This document shows, in pieces, positions 15,669-23,592 of a DNA stretch of 36,112 nucleotides. The notes under the pieces were generated by a model. It ran no database searches, had not been told where the DNA came from, and saw only the letters and a program-made list of their open reading frames with translations. This DNA is from Bacteroidia bacterium (GTDB taxonomy: Bacteria; Bacteroidota; Bacteroidia; Flavobacteriales; Flavobacteriaceae): assembly GCA_030429835.1 (NCBI GenBank), contig JAUIGC010000015.1, forward strand, positions 1-36,112. The letters run 5' to 3'. The translations under genes and the position numbers were made by a program. Positions within the stretch are counted from its first letter, which is position 1. Each line of letters begins with the position of its first letter.

Positions 15669-17033
15669 ATGTCCAACTCTATGATAGAATTTATATCCAA
15701 TTCAATATACTTACCCATCCTAGCTGGATTGGCATCATTTTTTCTGTCTTCCAGCATATATCTGTATCCTGTCATTATAAACGTGTCGAACATTAAAGGT
15801 CTCATGGATACGCCTGATAGTAGGAAGTTACATAAAATCAATACTCCTACATTAGGGGGCCTGGGAATATTTCTGGCATTTTCATTGTCCATGATTGTTT
15901 TTGTTTTAATGCATGATTTTTCCATAACGGATTTATACAAGCTAATTGCTTTAATGGGATCAGCAATTATTTTGGTCTTCTTGGGTATAAAAGATGACTT
16001 AACGGGTATGGCTCCAAAGAAGAAACTAGTTGGCCAATTGTTTGCAGTACTTAATGTTATAATTTTTACCGATATAAGAATAGAAAATTTTCATGGAATA
16101 CTTGGCTTTTATGAAATCCCATATTTAACATCTATTATTTTTTCCATTTTCGTTTTTGTCCTAGTGATAAACGCAATGAATTTAATTGATGGTATAGATG
16201 GTTTGGCTGGTTCTGTTTCCATGATTGCAAGTACCGTCTTTGGAGTACTGTTTATTGTCAATGACAATTATTTGATGGCCTTGATTTCTTTTATACTCAT
16301 GGGTACCATTATTGGTTTTTTAAAATATAACCTCTCTACAGACAAAAAAATATTTATGGGTGACAGTGGCTCCCTACTTACTGGGTTTCTTTTGGCATAC
16401 CAAGGCGTATGTTTTTTGAATATGAATATTGAACAAGCAATTTCATCATACTATACACCTAATGCGCCAATAATATTATTAGCAATACTGTCATATCCAT
16501 TATTCGATTTACTTAGGGTTTTCACGATAAGGATAAAACAAGGACGAAGTCCTTTTAGTGCGGATGCTAAGCATATCCATCACAAATTACTAAGGCTGGG
16601 CCTCACACACAAGACGGCTACTTTATGTTTGGCAACTGCCAATTCTCTTGTTATTTTATTAGCCTTTTTAAGCACAGGCTTCAATATTCATGCACATCTA
16701 TTTATAACTGTAGTATTTGGTATAAGTATTTACTTGATTCCATTTTTAAAGTTCTTTGATAGGGAGTCAAAAGCGACTAATAAAATAATAAACACTCGTT
16801 TAGAAGTTTCTGATGATAATCAAAATCTATCCTCACAAATTATGGTAAATACAATGGAACAAGAGGAAAATTTAAAAAACGGAACTTTACCGATTAACGA
16901 GATTCCAGATTATACAGATAAAGATGTACCTAAAACAAGCTTGGAAATCCGGGCACGAAATTTCCATGTAATACATGAAAAGATAAAACATAAGGGTAAT
17001 TCTATAGAATCTGATAATTCTATTAAAAATTAA
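15669..17033 (+). CDS. Undecaprenyl-phosphate GlcNAc-1-phosphate transferase family (TagO/WecA-like)
   Basis: This polytopic inner-membrane enzyme links a sugar-1-phosphate to undecaprenyl phosphate and so starts the repeat unit. The polyprenyl-phosphate transferase motifs are in order: the PTLGGLGIF segment, GIKDDLTGMAPKKKL (Asp-Asp), MNLIDGIDGLAGS (Asn/Asp), FMGDSGSLLTGF, and the HIHHKLLRLGLTH motif typical of WecA/TagO rather than MraY. A hydrophilic tail of roughly 90 residues after the last helix is longer than usual. Two close starts exist (15669 and 15681); the first directly follows AAGAAAGG. It is the first gene of the locus. GlcNAc as the sugar is supported by WecB and WecG later in the locus, but is inferred. 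Confidence 0.9.
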   Translation: MSNSMIEFISNSIYLPILAGLASFFLSSSIYLYPVIINVSNIKGLMDTPDSRKLHKINTPTLGGLGIFLAFSLSMIVFVLMHDFSITDLYKLIALMGSAIILVFLGIKDDLTGMAPKKKLVGQLFAVLNVIIFTDIRIENFHGILGFYEIPYLTSIIFSIFVFVLVINAMNLIDGIDGLAGSVSMIASTVFGVLFIVNDNYLMALISFILMGTIIGFLKYNLSTDKKIFMGDSGSLLTGFLLAYQGVCFLNMNIEQAISSYYTPNAPIILLAILSYPLFDLLRVFTIRIKQGRSPFSADAKHIHHKLLRLGLTHKTATLCLATANSLVILLAFLSTGFNIHAHLFITVVFGISIYLIPFLKFFDRESKATNKIINTRLEVSDDNQNLSSQIMVNTMEQEENLKNGTLPINEIPDYTDKDVPKTSLEIRARNFHVIHEKIKHKGNSIESDNSIKN

Positions 17034-17091
17034 AATCTGTTAATTCAAAAGTCTAGTAGATATACACTAGCAGTAAAACGGTAATCTAAAG

Positions 17092-18603
17092 TTGGACAAA
17101 ACAATAGGGCTGAAAAAGGAAAATCCTTCTGGAAGTAATAGCTATCGACAAATAATGAAAGCCACTTCTATATTTGGCGGTGTCCAAGTATTTAATATTC
17201 TAGTTTCTATCCTTAGGTCCAAAATTATGGCTGTTTTACTTGGCCCAACAGGAATAGGTATCCTGGGTCTTTTGAATACTACTATATTGCTGATTAGTTC
17301 ACTCACTAATTTTGGACTTGGTATTAGTGGCGTAAAGGATATAGCTGCAGCAAAGGACTCCAATGATAGCGAGCGCTTGAACAAAACGCTCATTGTTCTT
17401 TACAGATTAATTTGGTTTACAGGTATTTTGGGCTCCTTAGTTACTTTAATTGGTGCTCAATGGCTTAGTGAATTAGCTTTTGGTAATTCAGAATATTCTA
17501 TTGCCTTTGTTTGGTTGTCCATTACTGTACTATTAAAGCAACTGGCAAGTGGTCATTTTGTAATACTTCAAGGATTAAGAAAACTCAAGGAGTTGGCAAA
17601 AGCCAACGTAATAGGTTCTGCCATCGGACTACTATTATCAATTCCTTTTTATTACTATTTGGGTCTTGAAGGTATTGTTCCAGGGCTGGTGATAACGGCT
17701 CTAGCCACTTTTCTCGTAGCCTTTTATTTTGGAAGCAAGATCAAGAGAGGACGGGTTTCTTTAAGTATCAAAGAATTGAAAGTGGAGGGAAAGGGAATGA
17801 TGACCATGGGTTTTATGCTGAGCTTAAGTGGTATCATGGTTTTAGGAGAATCATATGCGCTAAGAGTCTTCATCAATTATGTAGGGGGTGTAGAAGAAGT
17901 AGGTCTTTATAATGCTGGTATTGCTCTTATAACTACCTACGTAGGGTTGCTCTTTACAGCCATGGAAACCGATTATTATCCTAGATTATCATCTGTAGCA
18001 AAAAATAACGATAAGGCGAACGAACTTGTAAACCAACAGACTGAAATTGCATTGTTGATTTTGGCCCCAGTATTGGTTGGTCTTATGGTTTTTATTGATT
18101 GGGTCATCATTATTTTATACTCTTCAGAATTTTTGGCAGCGAACAAAATGACCTATTGGGCCCTTTTAGGATTGTTTTTTAAAGTACCGGCATGGGTTGT
18201 TGGGTTCTTATTTATAGCCAAAGGAAAAAGTAGATTGTTCTTTTGGAGCGAGCTTATTTCAAACGTGTATTTGTTAATTTTAAATATTCTCGGATACTAC
18301 TATTGGCGTTTAACCGGGTTGGGCATCTCCTTTTTGGTTTCATATGTGATATATCTTGCTCAGGTATATATAATCGCAAGAAGTAAATATCAATTTTCAT
18401 TTGAAAAGGATTTTGCACGGATTTTTGGTTTGCAATTCATCTTTGGAGTGCTGTGCTTGGTTGGTATTACAATGTTAAATACACTTTGGATGTATATCTT
18501 AGGCGTCCTTCTTATTCTATTATCCGGGTATTTTTCATTTAAGGAATTGGACAAACGACTTGGGTTATGGCATCTATTGAAGGGATTCTTTGGAAGCAAA
18601 TAA
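17092..18603 (+). CDS. wzx: O-antigen translocase (Wzx-like flippase)
   Basis: This membrane transporter of the MOP/PST superfamily is predicted to flip the lipid-linked repeat unit to the periplasm. It has about 500 residues with roughly 12-14 hydrophobic helices. SYRQIMKATSIFGGVQVFN leading into LRSKIMAVLLGPTGIGILGLLNT is the usual start of Bacteroidota O-antigen translocases. The start is TTG at 17092, because homologues include the residues before SYRQI; the first ATG in frame is at 17155 and would cut into the conserved start. It lies 58 bases after the TagO-like gene and just before the polymerase-like gene. Confidence 0.9.
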   Translation: MDKTIGLKKENPSGSNSYRQIMKATSIFGGVQVFNILVSILRSKIMAVLLGPTGIGILGLLNTTILLISSLTNFGLGISGVKDIAAAKDSNDSERLNKTLIVLYRLIWFTGILGSLVTLIGAQWLSELAFGNSEYSIAFVWLSITVLLKQLASGHFVILQGLRKLKELAKANVIGSAIGLLLSIPFYYYLGLEGIVPGLVITALATFLVAFYFGSKIKRGRVSLSIKELKVEGKGMMTMGFMLSLSGIMVLGESYALRVFINYVGGVEEVGLYNAGIALITTYVGLLFTAMETDYYPRLSSVAKNNDKANELVNQQTEIALLILAPVLVGLMVFIDWVIIILYSSEFLAANKMTYWALLGLFFKVPAWVVGFLFIAKGKSRLFFWSELISNVYLLILNILGYYYWRLTGLGISFLVSYVIYLAQVYIIARSKYQFSFEKDFARIFGLQFIFGVLCLVGITMLNTLWMYILGVLLILLSGYFSFKELDKRLGLWHLLKGFFGSK

Positions 18604-18633
18604 GAATTGCGTAAAGGAATTAAGAAAGGTAGG

Positions 18634-19881
18634 ATGAAAATTATAAAAAAGGTTTTAATTTATGGAATACTGTTCCTTCTCATTTATTTAGGACCAATTT
18701 CAGTAGGCCCTACAACCTTTTCCCAGTTTTGGAAAATTCCTCTTTTCATTTTTTTATTTTGGCAGGTGTTGATTATCAGAAATAGAAAAAAGCAACAATT
18801 TATTAAATGGTCTTATGCTCGCGCCGCTAAGAATCTAGTTACGGCCAATTTTTCTATAAGCTATTATGCAGGCCTGTTGGATTTTTTACGATACATGATG
18901 TTTCCCTTAATGTTTGAGTATTTTTCTGTAAAAATTAAGGATTTAAGAAGTTTGGATAAGGTTTTACTTGGTTTCGCCCAATTCATAATCATTTCTAGTT
19001 TTCCATTTGTCCTGGGTATTTTGCAAAGTAATGCGAAAGATATCATGGCTAACGATGTTTCGGAGAGCTTTGCTGGGATGTTTCAAAATAGCCATGGTGC
19101 TTCTATAACTTTTTCCACGGCTACCTTAATCTTGTTGGCTTTTTTAAAGATGAAATCTAGCTTAATAAGGTACCGAAAATTAAATTCTGTTTTGGTGGTT
19201 TTTGGTGTCTATTTAATTTACTTAACCTATGTAAGAACAGGATATGCCATGTTCGCCATAGGCCTATTTTCCTTATACCTTCCTAACAAATTTTCTATTA
19301 AACAGGTGATCACAGCTACGGTTGCCATAGCACTACTTGTAGTTGGTTTCTTCTATTTATTGGAAAACAGTGAAGAATTTTATAATAGAATTTTTGATAT
19401 CCGTAATGGAAAACAAACAGCTGTAGGTTCTGGCCGACTCATTTTTTGGGAATCGGCCTTTGATCTTTGGTATAGCGGTAATTTATTTGAAATGCTTTTT
19501 GGTCATGGTTTTGATACTTTAATTGATAAAATTAAGGATGTTACAGGAATCAGGGTGTACGCACACAATGAATTTTTTACCCAACTGGGGCAAAACGGTG
19601 CATTGGGAGTCTTATTTTTCCTAGGGTATCTTATATCATTATTTGGATTTATTTGGAAAAGAAAAAATCTGCCTTCATACAGGTTGGCACTATCCATTTA
19701 TTTTATTTACATATCGTTAATGTTAACCCAAGGTGGAATGTGGTTCGAGCTGGATGTTTTTATGGCATTGGTATTTGTCAAACTTGAATTTGAACAACGT
19801 ATTTATAAAAAGAAACGACAGATTCTAAACAAGGCTTTTGTAAGTGAACAAAATATTTCGATTAAACCTGAAATTTTGTAG
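18634..19881 (+). CDS. O-antigen polymerase/ligase family membrane protein (Wzy-like)
   Basis: This polytopic membrane protein is predicted to join repeat units in the periplasm (Wzy) or to ligate polymer to a carrier. Many hydrophobic helices are present, with a larger loop around residues 250-320 containing SGRLIFWESAFDLW and, just before a helix, VYAHNEFFTQLGQNGALG. That H-N-E/D-F pattern is typical of the O-antigen ligase/polymerase family. The open frame starts with a TTG at 18607, but the ATG at 18634 follows AAGAAAGGTAGG and is the better start. With Wzx upstream and Wzc downstream, a Wzy role is more likely than WaaL. Confidence 0.85.
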   Translation: MKIIKKVLIYGILFLLIYLGPISVGPTTFSQFWKIPLFIFLFWQVLIIRNRKKQQFIKWSYARAAKNLVTANFSISYYAGLLDFLRYMMFPLMFEYFSVKIKDLRSLDKVLLGFAQFIIISSFPFVLGILQSNAKDIMANDVSESFAGMFQNSHGASITFSTATLILLAFLKMKSSLIRYRKLNSVLVVFGVYLIYLTYVRTGYAMFAIGLFSLYLPNKFSIKQVITATVAIALLVVGFFYLLENSEEFYNRIFDIRNGKQTAVGSGRLIFWESAFDLWYSGNLFEMLFGHGFDTLIDKIKDVTGIRVYAHNEFFTQLGQNGALGVLFFLGYLISLFGFIWKRKNLPSYRLALSIYFIYISLMLTQGGMWFELDVFMALVFVKLEFEQRIYKKKRQILNKAFVSEQNISIKPEIL

Positions 19882-19883
19882 AC

Positions 19884-21002
19884 ATGGTATCTAAAAAAAA
19901 AAATGTACCGGAAAGAATGAAGGTATCTATTGGAAATGACATTTTAATCGTCATAACCGATCAAAATGAGGATAATCGCCAAGGCGGGGTATATAATTTT
20001 TATATGGATTTAGAACCCTTGCTGGAAAAAAATCATAAGTATCATTCTTTGAACAATGACCGGATGTTATTCAAAAATAAAATTTTCACATCGGCAGTTC
20101 ATTTTTTTCGAATGGCGGTAACATTAACAAAGAATGATTATCATTGTTTAGTTCTAAATTGCTCTTTGAATTTCAATGCGATTCTTAGGGATAGTGTTTT
20201 CACTATTATCGCAAAACTATTTAATACCAAGGTGGTGATTTTTTGGCATGGTTGGGACTTTAATCACGAAAAGTATTTAAAATTTCCATACTCACCTTTA
20301 ACACGGTTTTTATTGAAATCTAATGCGGCAATCGTACTATATTCTAAAATTACCACTTCATTGAGAAATTTAGGGTATAAGAAACCTATATACCAGATGA
20401 CTACTTTGGTGCACAAATCGGCATTTAAGTACAAAATAACCAGTAATGATGAAGACGGCTACTTCAACCTGATCTTTTTCTCCCGTGTTGAAAAATATAA
20501 AGGTATTTATGAACTGATAGAAGCATATGAAGTTCTGAAGCTGAAATATCAAAAGTTTAAGTTGACGATTGTTGGTGACGGTAGTGAACTTATTCAAATC
20601 AAGGCACTGGTCAAAGAAAGAAATATCGAAGATGTGTTTCTACCGGGCTATGTTGTGGGTGAGGAAAAGTTCAGATTGCTTTCCAGGGCTAGTGCTTTCA
20701 TTCTTCCCTCTTACACCGAGGGCTTTCCAGTAGCCGTCATTGAGGCAATGGCCATAGGTCTACCTGTTATAGTTACTCCGGTTGGGGGTATCAATGATTT
20801 TTTTGATGAAGAACTAATGGGGAGTTTTATTTCTGTTAAAGACGTGGATAGTATTGTTGAAAAAACTGAGGAACTTTATTTGAACAGCACAAAAAGAAAG
20901 AATATTTCAGCTTTTAATTTTGAATATGCCAAGGATAATTTTATGGATGAAGTGGTCTTCGAGAAGTTGAAAAGTATTATGAACTGTGTTGGTTCCGACT
21001 AA
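19884..21002 (+). CDS. Glycosyltransferase family 4 (GT-B fold)
   Basis: This is a retaining, cytosolic or membrane-associated glycosyltransferase that extends the lipid-linked repeat unit. The C-terminal domain shows FFSRVEKYKGIYELIEAY (near 195-212), LTIVGDGSE, and the donor-binding LPSYTEGFPVAVIEAMAIGLPVIVTP with the E-x7-E signature (near 275-300). The N-terminal Rossmann domain is less conserved and starts around residue 13 (ISIGNDILIVITDQ). The start ATG at 19884 lies two bases after the previous stop, showing tight coupling. The sugar transferred cannot be told from sequence. Confidence 0.9.
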   Translation: MVSKKKNVPERMKVSIGNDILIVITDQNEDNRQGGVYNFYMDLEPLLEKNHKYHSLNNDRMLFKNKIFTSAVHFFRMAVTLTKNDYHCLVLNCSLNFNAILRDSVFTIIAKLFNTKVVIFWHGWDFNHEKYLKFPYSPLTRFLLKSNAAIVLYSKITTSLRNLGYKKPIYQMTTLVHKSAFKYKITSNDEDGYFNLIFFSRVEKYKGIYELIEAYEVLKLKYQKFKLTIVGDGSELIQIKALVKERNIEDVFLPGYVVGEEKFRLLSRASAFILPSYTEGFPVAVIEAMAIGLPVIVTPVGGINDFFDEELMGSFISVKDVDSIVEKTEELYLNSTKRKNISAFNFEYAKDNFMDEVVFEKLKSIMNCVGSD

Positions 21003-21068
21003 AAGTGAATAATCCGTTGCTCACTGAATGATTAGAAAATTATAACAGATTTTTTAAGACAAAAAGTA

Positions 21069-22208
21069 ATGAAAGCAAAGAAAGCAAAGAAAGCAAAGAA
21101 AGTTTATATTTTATTGGAAGACGATACCGAAATTTTCGGTAATGGTACCGGTCATATCATGAACCGTATGTATTTGCCAGTATTGCGTTATGTTGAAATA
21201 TTGAAGGAATACAATGCCAAATCTACTTTTTATGTAGATATGGCCCATTGGTTATTTCTTCAAGAAAATGCAGATTTCAAGGATTTTGCACTTCAGGCAG
21301 AATTGATAGAAAAAACCATTTTTCATCTTTTGGAAAATAATATGGAAGTGCAATTGCATCTGCACTCTCAATGGGCCAATGCGAGAATAGATAATGGTAA
21401 AATATATGTTACGGATAAGTGGAACATTGGGCAACTAGATGAAGAAGATCAAAAGAGATTGTTCTTAAAAGGATTGGAAAGTTTAAAGGAAATAATCAAT
21501 AAGTCAAAATTTTCAAATGAGTTTAATTCCTTTAAGGCGGGTTCATGGGGCTTACAGCCATTCAATATTTTATATGATGAATTTGCAAATAAGGGGGCTA
21601 AAATAGTGTTAGGGCCTACAAAAGGTTTAAAATTGCCAGCTTTAAATGTAGATTATTCCGGTATGGAAAGTGAAATAACACCATACTATTGCCGCAAAGA
21701 CGATATAAATAAGATAGGTAATACCAAAGATATAGTCATAGTTCCAATGACTCCTACTTATCTTAACTGGATAGATTTGACAAGATATGTCATTCATGTA
21801 AACTATAGGAACATTATGCAGCGGTATGACAAGGATTTGGATATCTATGGCGTACCCAAAGAAATCCTTAAACTCAACCCGGTTTTTAATAGAGACAGTA
21901 TACACTCTTTGCGAATGCCCTATAAAACCAATTTGAAAATGAACAAACAGCCCTATTGGTATTTAAAAAAAACATTCAAGAGGGCGTACGATCTGGTGAT
22001 GAAAAACGATTCAGATTATAAATTATTGGTTTTGGAGACTCACACAAAAGATTTTAAAAATGTATTTCAGGACATTGATAGATTTATGGGCCATCTAACT
22101 AAAGAATACGAGAACATTGAATTTATTACAACCTCCGATTTGGTTGAACATATTGGACAAGGAAAACTGAAGCCTATTGTGAATTCTGATAACTTCATTA
22201 ATTCATAA
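21069..22208 (+). CDS. Polysaccharide deacetylase-like (NodB-fold) protein
   Basis: I do not recognise a named family, but the layout fits a carbohydrate esterase 4/NodB fold. An acidic pair at D18-D19 in YILLEDDTEIF takes the place of the catalytic TFDD. VQLHLHSQW with H97 and H99 corresponds to the metal-binding His motif. FKAGSWGLQPF (near 156-166) corresponds to the R-x-P/A-G motif. There is no signal peptide, so action would be cytosolic on a lipid-linked or nucleotide-linked sugar. The N-terminus is a lysine-rich KAK triplet repeated three times, encoded by a perfect 9-bp tandem repeat. The next gene begins 17 bases later and is probably a partner. Deacetylase activity is inferred. Confidence 0.6.
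   Translation: MKAKKAKKAKKVYILLEDDTEIFGNGTGHIMNRMYLPVLRYVEILKEYNAKSTFYVDMAHWLFLQENADFKDFALQAELIEKTIFHLLENNMEVQLHLHSQWANARIDNGKIYVTDKWNIGQLDEEDQKRLFLKGLESLKEIINKSKFSNEFNSFKAGSWGLQPFNILYDEFANKGAKIVLGPTKGLKLPALNVDYSGMESEITPYYCRKDDINKIGNTKDIVIVPMTPTYLNWIDLTRYVIHVNYRNIMQRYDKDLDIYGVPKEILKLNPVFNRDSIHSLRMPYKTNLKMNKQPYWYLKKTFKRAYDLVMKNDSDYKLLVLETHTKDFKNVFQDIDRFMGHLTKEYENIEFITTSDLVEHIGQGKLKPIVNSDNFINS
21072..21098 (+). repeat. 9-bp tandem repeat, three copies, inside the deacetylase-like gene start
   Basis: AAAGCAAAG is repeated exactly three times directly after the ATG and encodes Lys-Ala-Lys three times. Because the unit is a multiple of three, a change in copy number would lengthen or shorten the lysine-rich N-terminus without a frameshift. 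Confidence 0.9.
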
Positions 22209-22225
22209 AAACAATTTTAGGATAT

Positions 22226-23407
22226 TTGAGCAAATTTTTAGTAAATACTGAATACATTGGAAGGTTTTGTATAAAAAACGAATTGGCTTGTTATGACCCG
22301 TATGATATATGGATGACAGGTATGGGCATTCAAGTGAAGTCCTTATACAATAAAAACAAGTATTTGGGATTACTCCCTGCTGCTGTACTAACACTGTTTG
22401 ATCATTTTATTAATAATGGCGCTAGATTTTTTTACAAGAAAAGAGAATATCCCACAGCTAGGGCAATGGCTGCTTTAACTCTTTTGAATCTCTATAAAAG
22501 AGAAAAAAAAGAAGAATGGTTGCAGGGTGCCAAATTGCATTTGGACTGGCTAATTGAGAACACCTGTAAAGGATACGCCGGACTCGGTTGGGGGTTGGGC
22601 TTTAAATGGGCAGCCGGCGAGGGATTGGACTACAATGAGAACACGCCGTTCAGTACCCACACGCCCTATGCCCTGGAAGCGATACATACATATGTACAAT
22701 TAACGAAGGATACAAGCTATATCCAGCACATAAAAAGCATATTTGATTTTTATGAAAACGATATAAAGGTACTTTATGAAGACGATACCGAAATGGCCAC
22801 TTCCTATGGCCCGTCCAAGGACAGACTGGTCACCAATGCGGTTTCTTATACCATGTATGCCTATGCCATTTTTTTAGGCTATTTGCCCGATAAAGACGAT
22901 GCTATCAAAGAAAAAATTGGCAAGTTGTACAACTTTATTCAAAACAGGCAACGAAACGATGGTTCTTGGTTGTATTCGCCCGAGGATGAAGATTCGTTCA
23001 TCGATTGTTTCCATAGCTGTTTCGTGTTAAAGAATATCCACAAAACCCATCAAATAATACCTTTAAAAGATGCGGACAAAACCATAAACATGGGCTATGA
23101 TTATTTGAAATTCAATTTTTACGAATCCAAGGACGGACTTTTCAAAAGGTTCAGCCTTAGCAACAAACCCTCCATTATAAAATACGATCTTTATGATAAT
23201 GCGGAGTTTTTACATTTGGCAGTGCTATTAAAGGATCTTGATTTTGCCCAGAAATTAACAACTACGATTGACGCAAAATTTCGGAAGGGAGATGCAATTT
23301 ATTCGGTCATTGATATGTTCAATTTCCGAAAAAACAAAAACACTTTGCGTTGGGCCAAAATGCCCTATTTGTATGCGATGTCGGAATTTTATCTTTTTAA
23401 TAGATAA
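22226..23407 (+). CDS. Predicted alpha/alpha-toroid protein of polysaccharide locus
   Basis: This gene is not recognised as a named family. It has 393 residues with repeated helical hairpins (ARAMAALTLLNLYKREK, HTPYALEAIHTYVQLTKD, NAVSYTMYAYAIFLGYL), interspersed with Gly/Trp/Asp loops such as GYAGLGWGLGFKWAAG and RQRNDGSWLYSPEDE. This suggests an (alpha/alpha)-barrel like those of glycosidases, uronate epimerases or prenyltransferase-type toroids. There is no signal peptide. The start is taken as TTG at 22226; the next ATG in frame is near residue 29. It is co-oriented and tightly linked to the deacetylase-like gene, so the two may act in sequence on the same sugar. Catalytic residues cannot be assigned. 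Confidence 0.65.
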   Translation: MSKFLVNTEYIGRFCIKNELACYDPYDIWMTGMGIQVKSLYNKNKYLGLLPAAVLTLFDHFINNGARFFYKKREYPTARAMAALTLLNLYKREKKEEWLQGAKLHLDWLIENTCKGYAGLGWGLGFKWAAGEGLDYNENTPFSTHTPYALEAIHTYVQLTKDTSYIQHIKSIFDFYENDIKVLYEDDTEMATSYGPSKDRLVTNAVSYTMYAYAIFLGYLPDKDDAIKEKIGKLYNFIQNRQRNDGSWLYSPEDEDSFIDCFHSCFVLKNIHKTHQIIPLKDADKTINMGYDYLKFNFYESKDGLFKRFSLSNKPSIIKYDLYDNAEFLHLAVLLKDLDFAQKLTTTIDAKFRKGDAIYSVIDMFNFRKNKNTLRWAKMPYLYAMSEFYLFNR

Positions 23408-23592
23408 GCCTTTTATAGAGTATATGCACCATTCATCCACATATATTTATTTGACTAACGTTCAATCAATTAAGGTTACCTCCATTTTGTCCCAAGCATA
23501 TGGTGTTTAATCGTGTTTTTATGTTTATGCCGATTCAATCGATTTTCTTTGTTTTAGCAATTTTTCAATAAAAACACTAACAAACTAGCTAT

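Noticed and set aside
15448-15684. 78-codon open frame in the leader of the polysaccharide locus
   Set aside because: It has a non-ATG start, no recognisable content, and overlaps the true start of the TagO-like gene in another frame.
23268-23510. 80-codon open frame over the end of the toroid gene and the gap before asnB
   Set aside because: It overlaps the coding end of the toroid gene in another frame and shows no conserved motifs.
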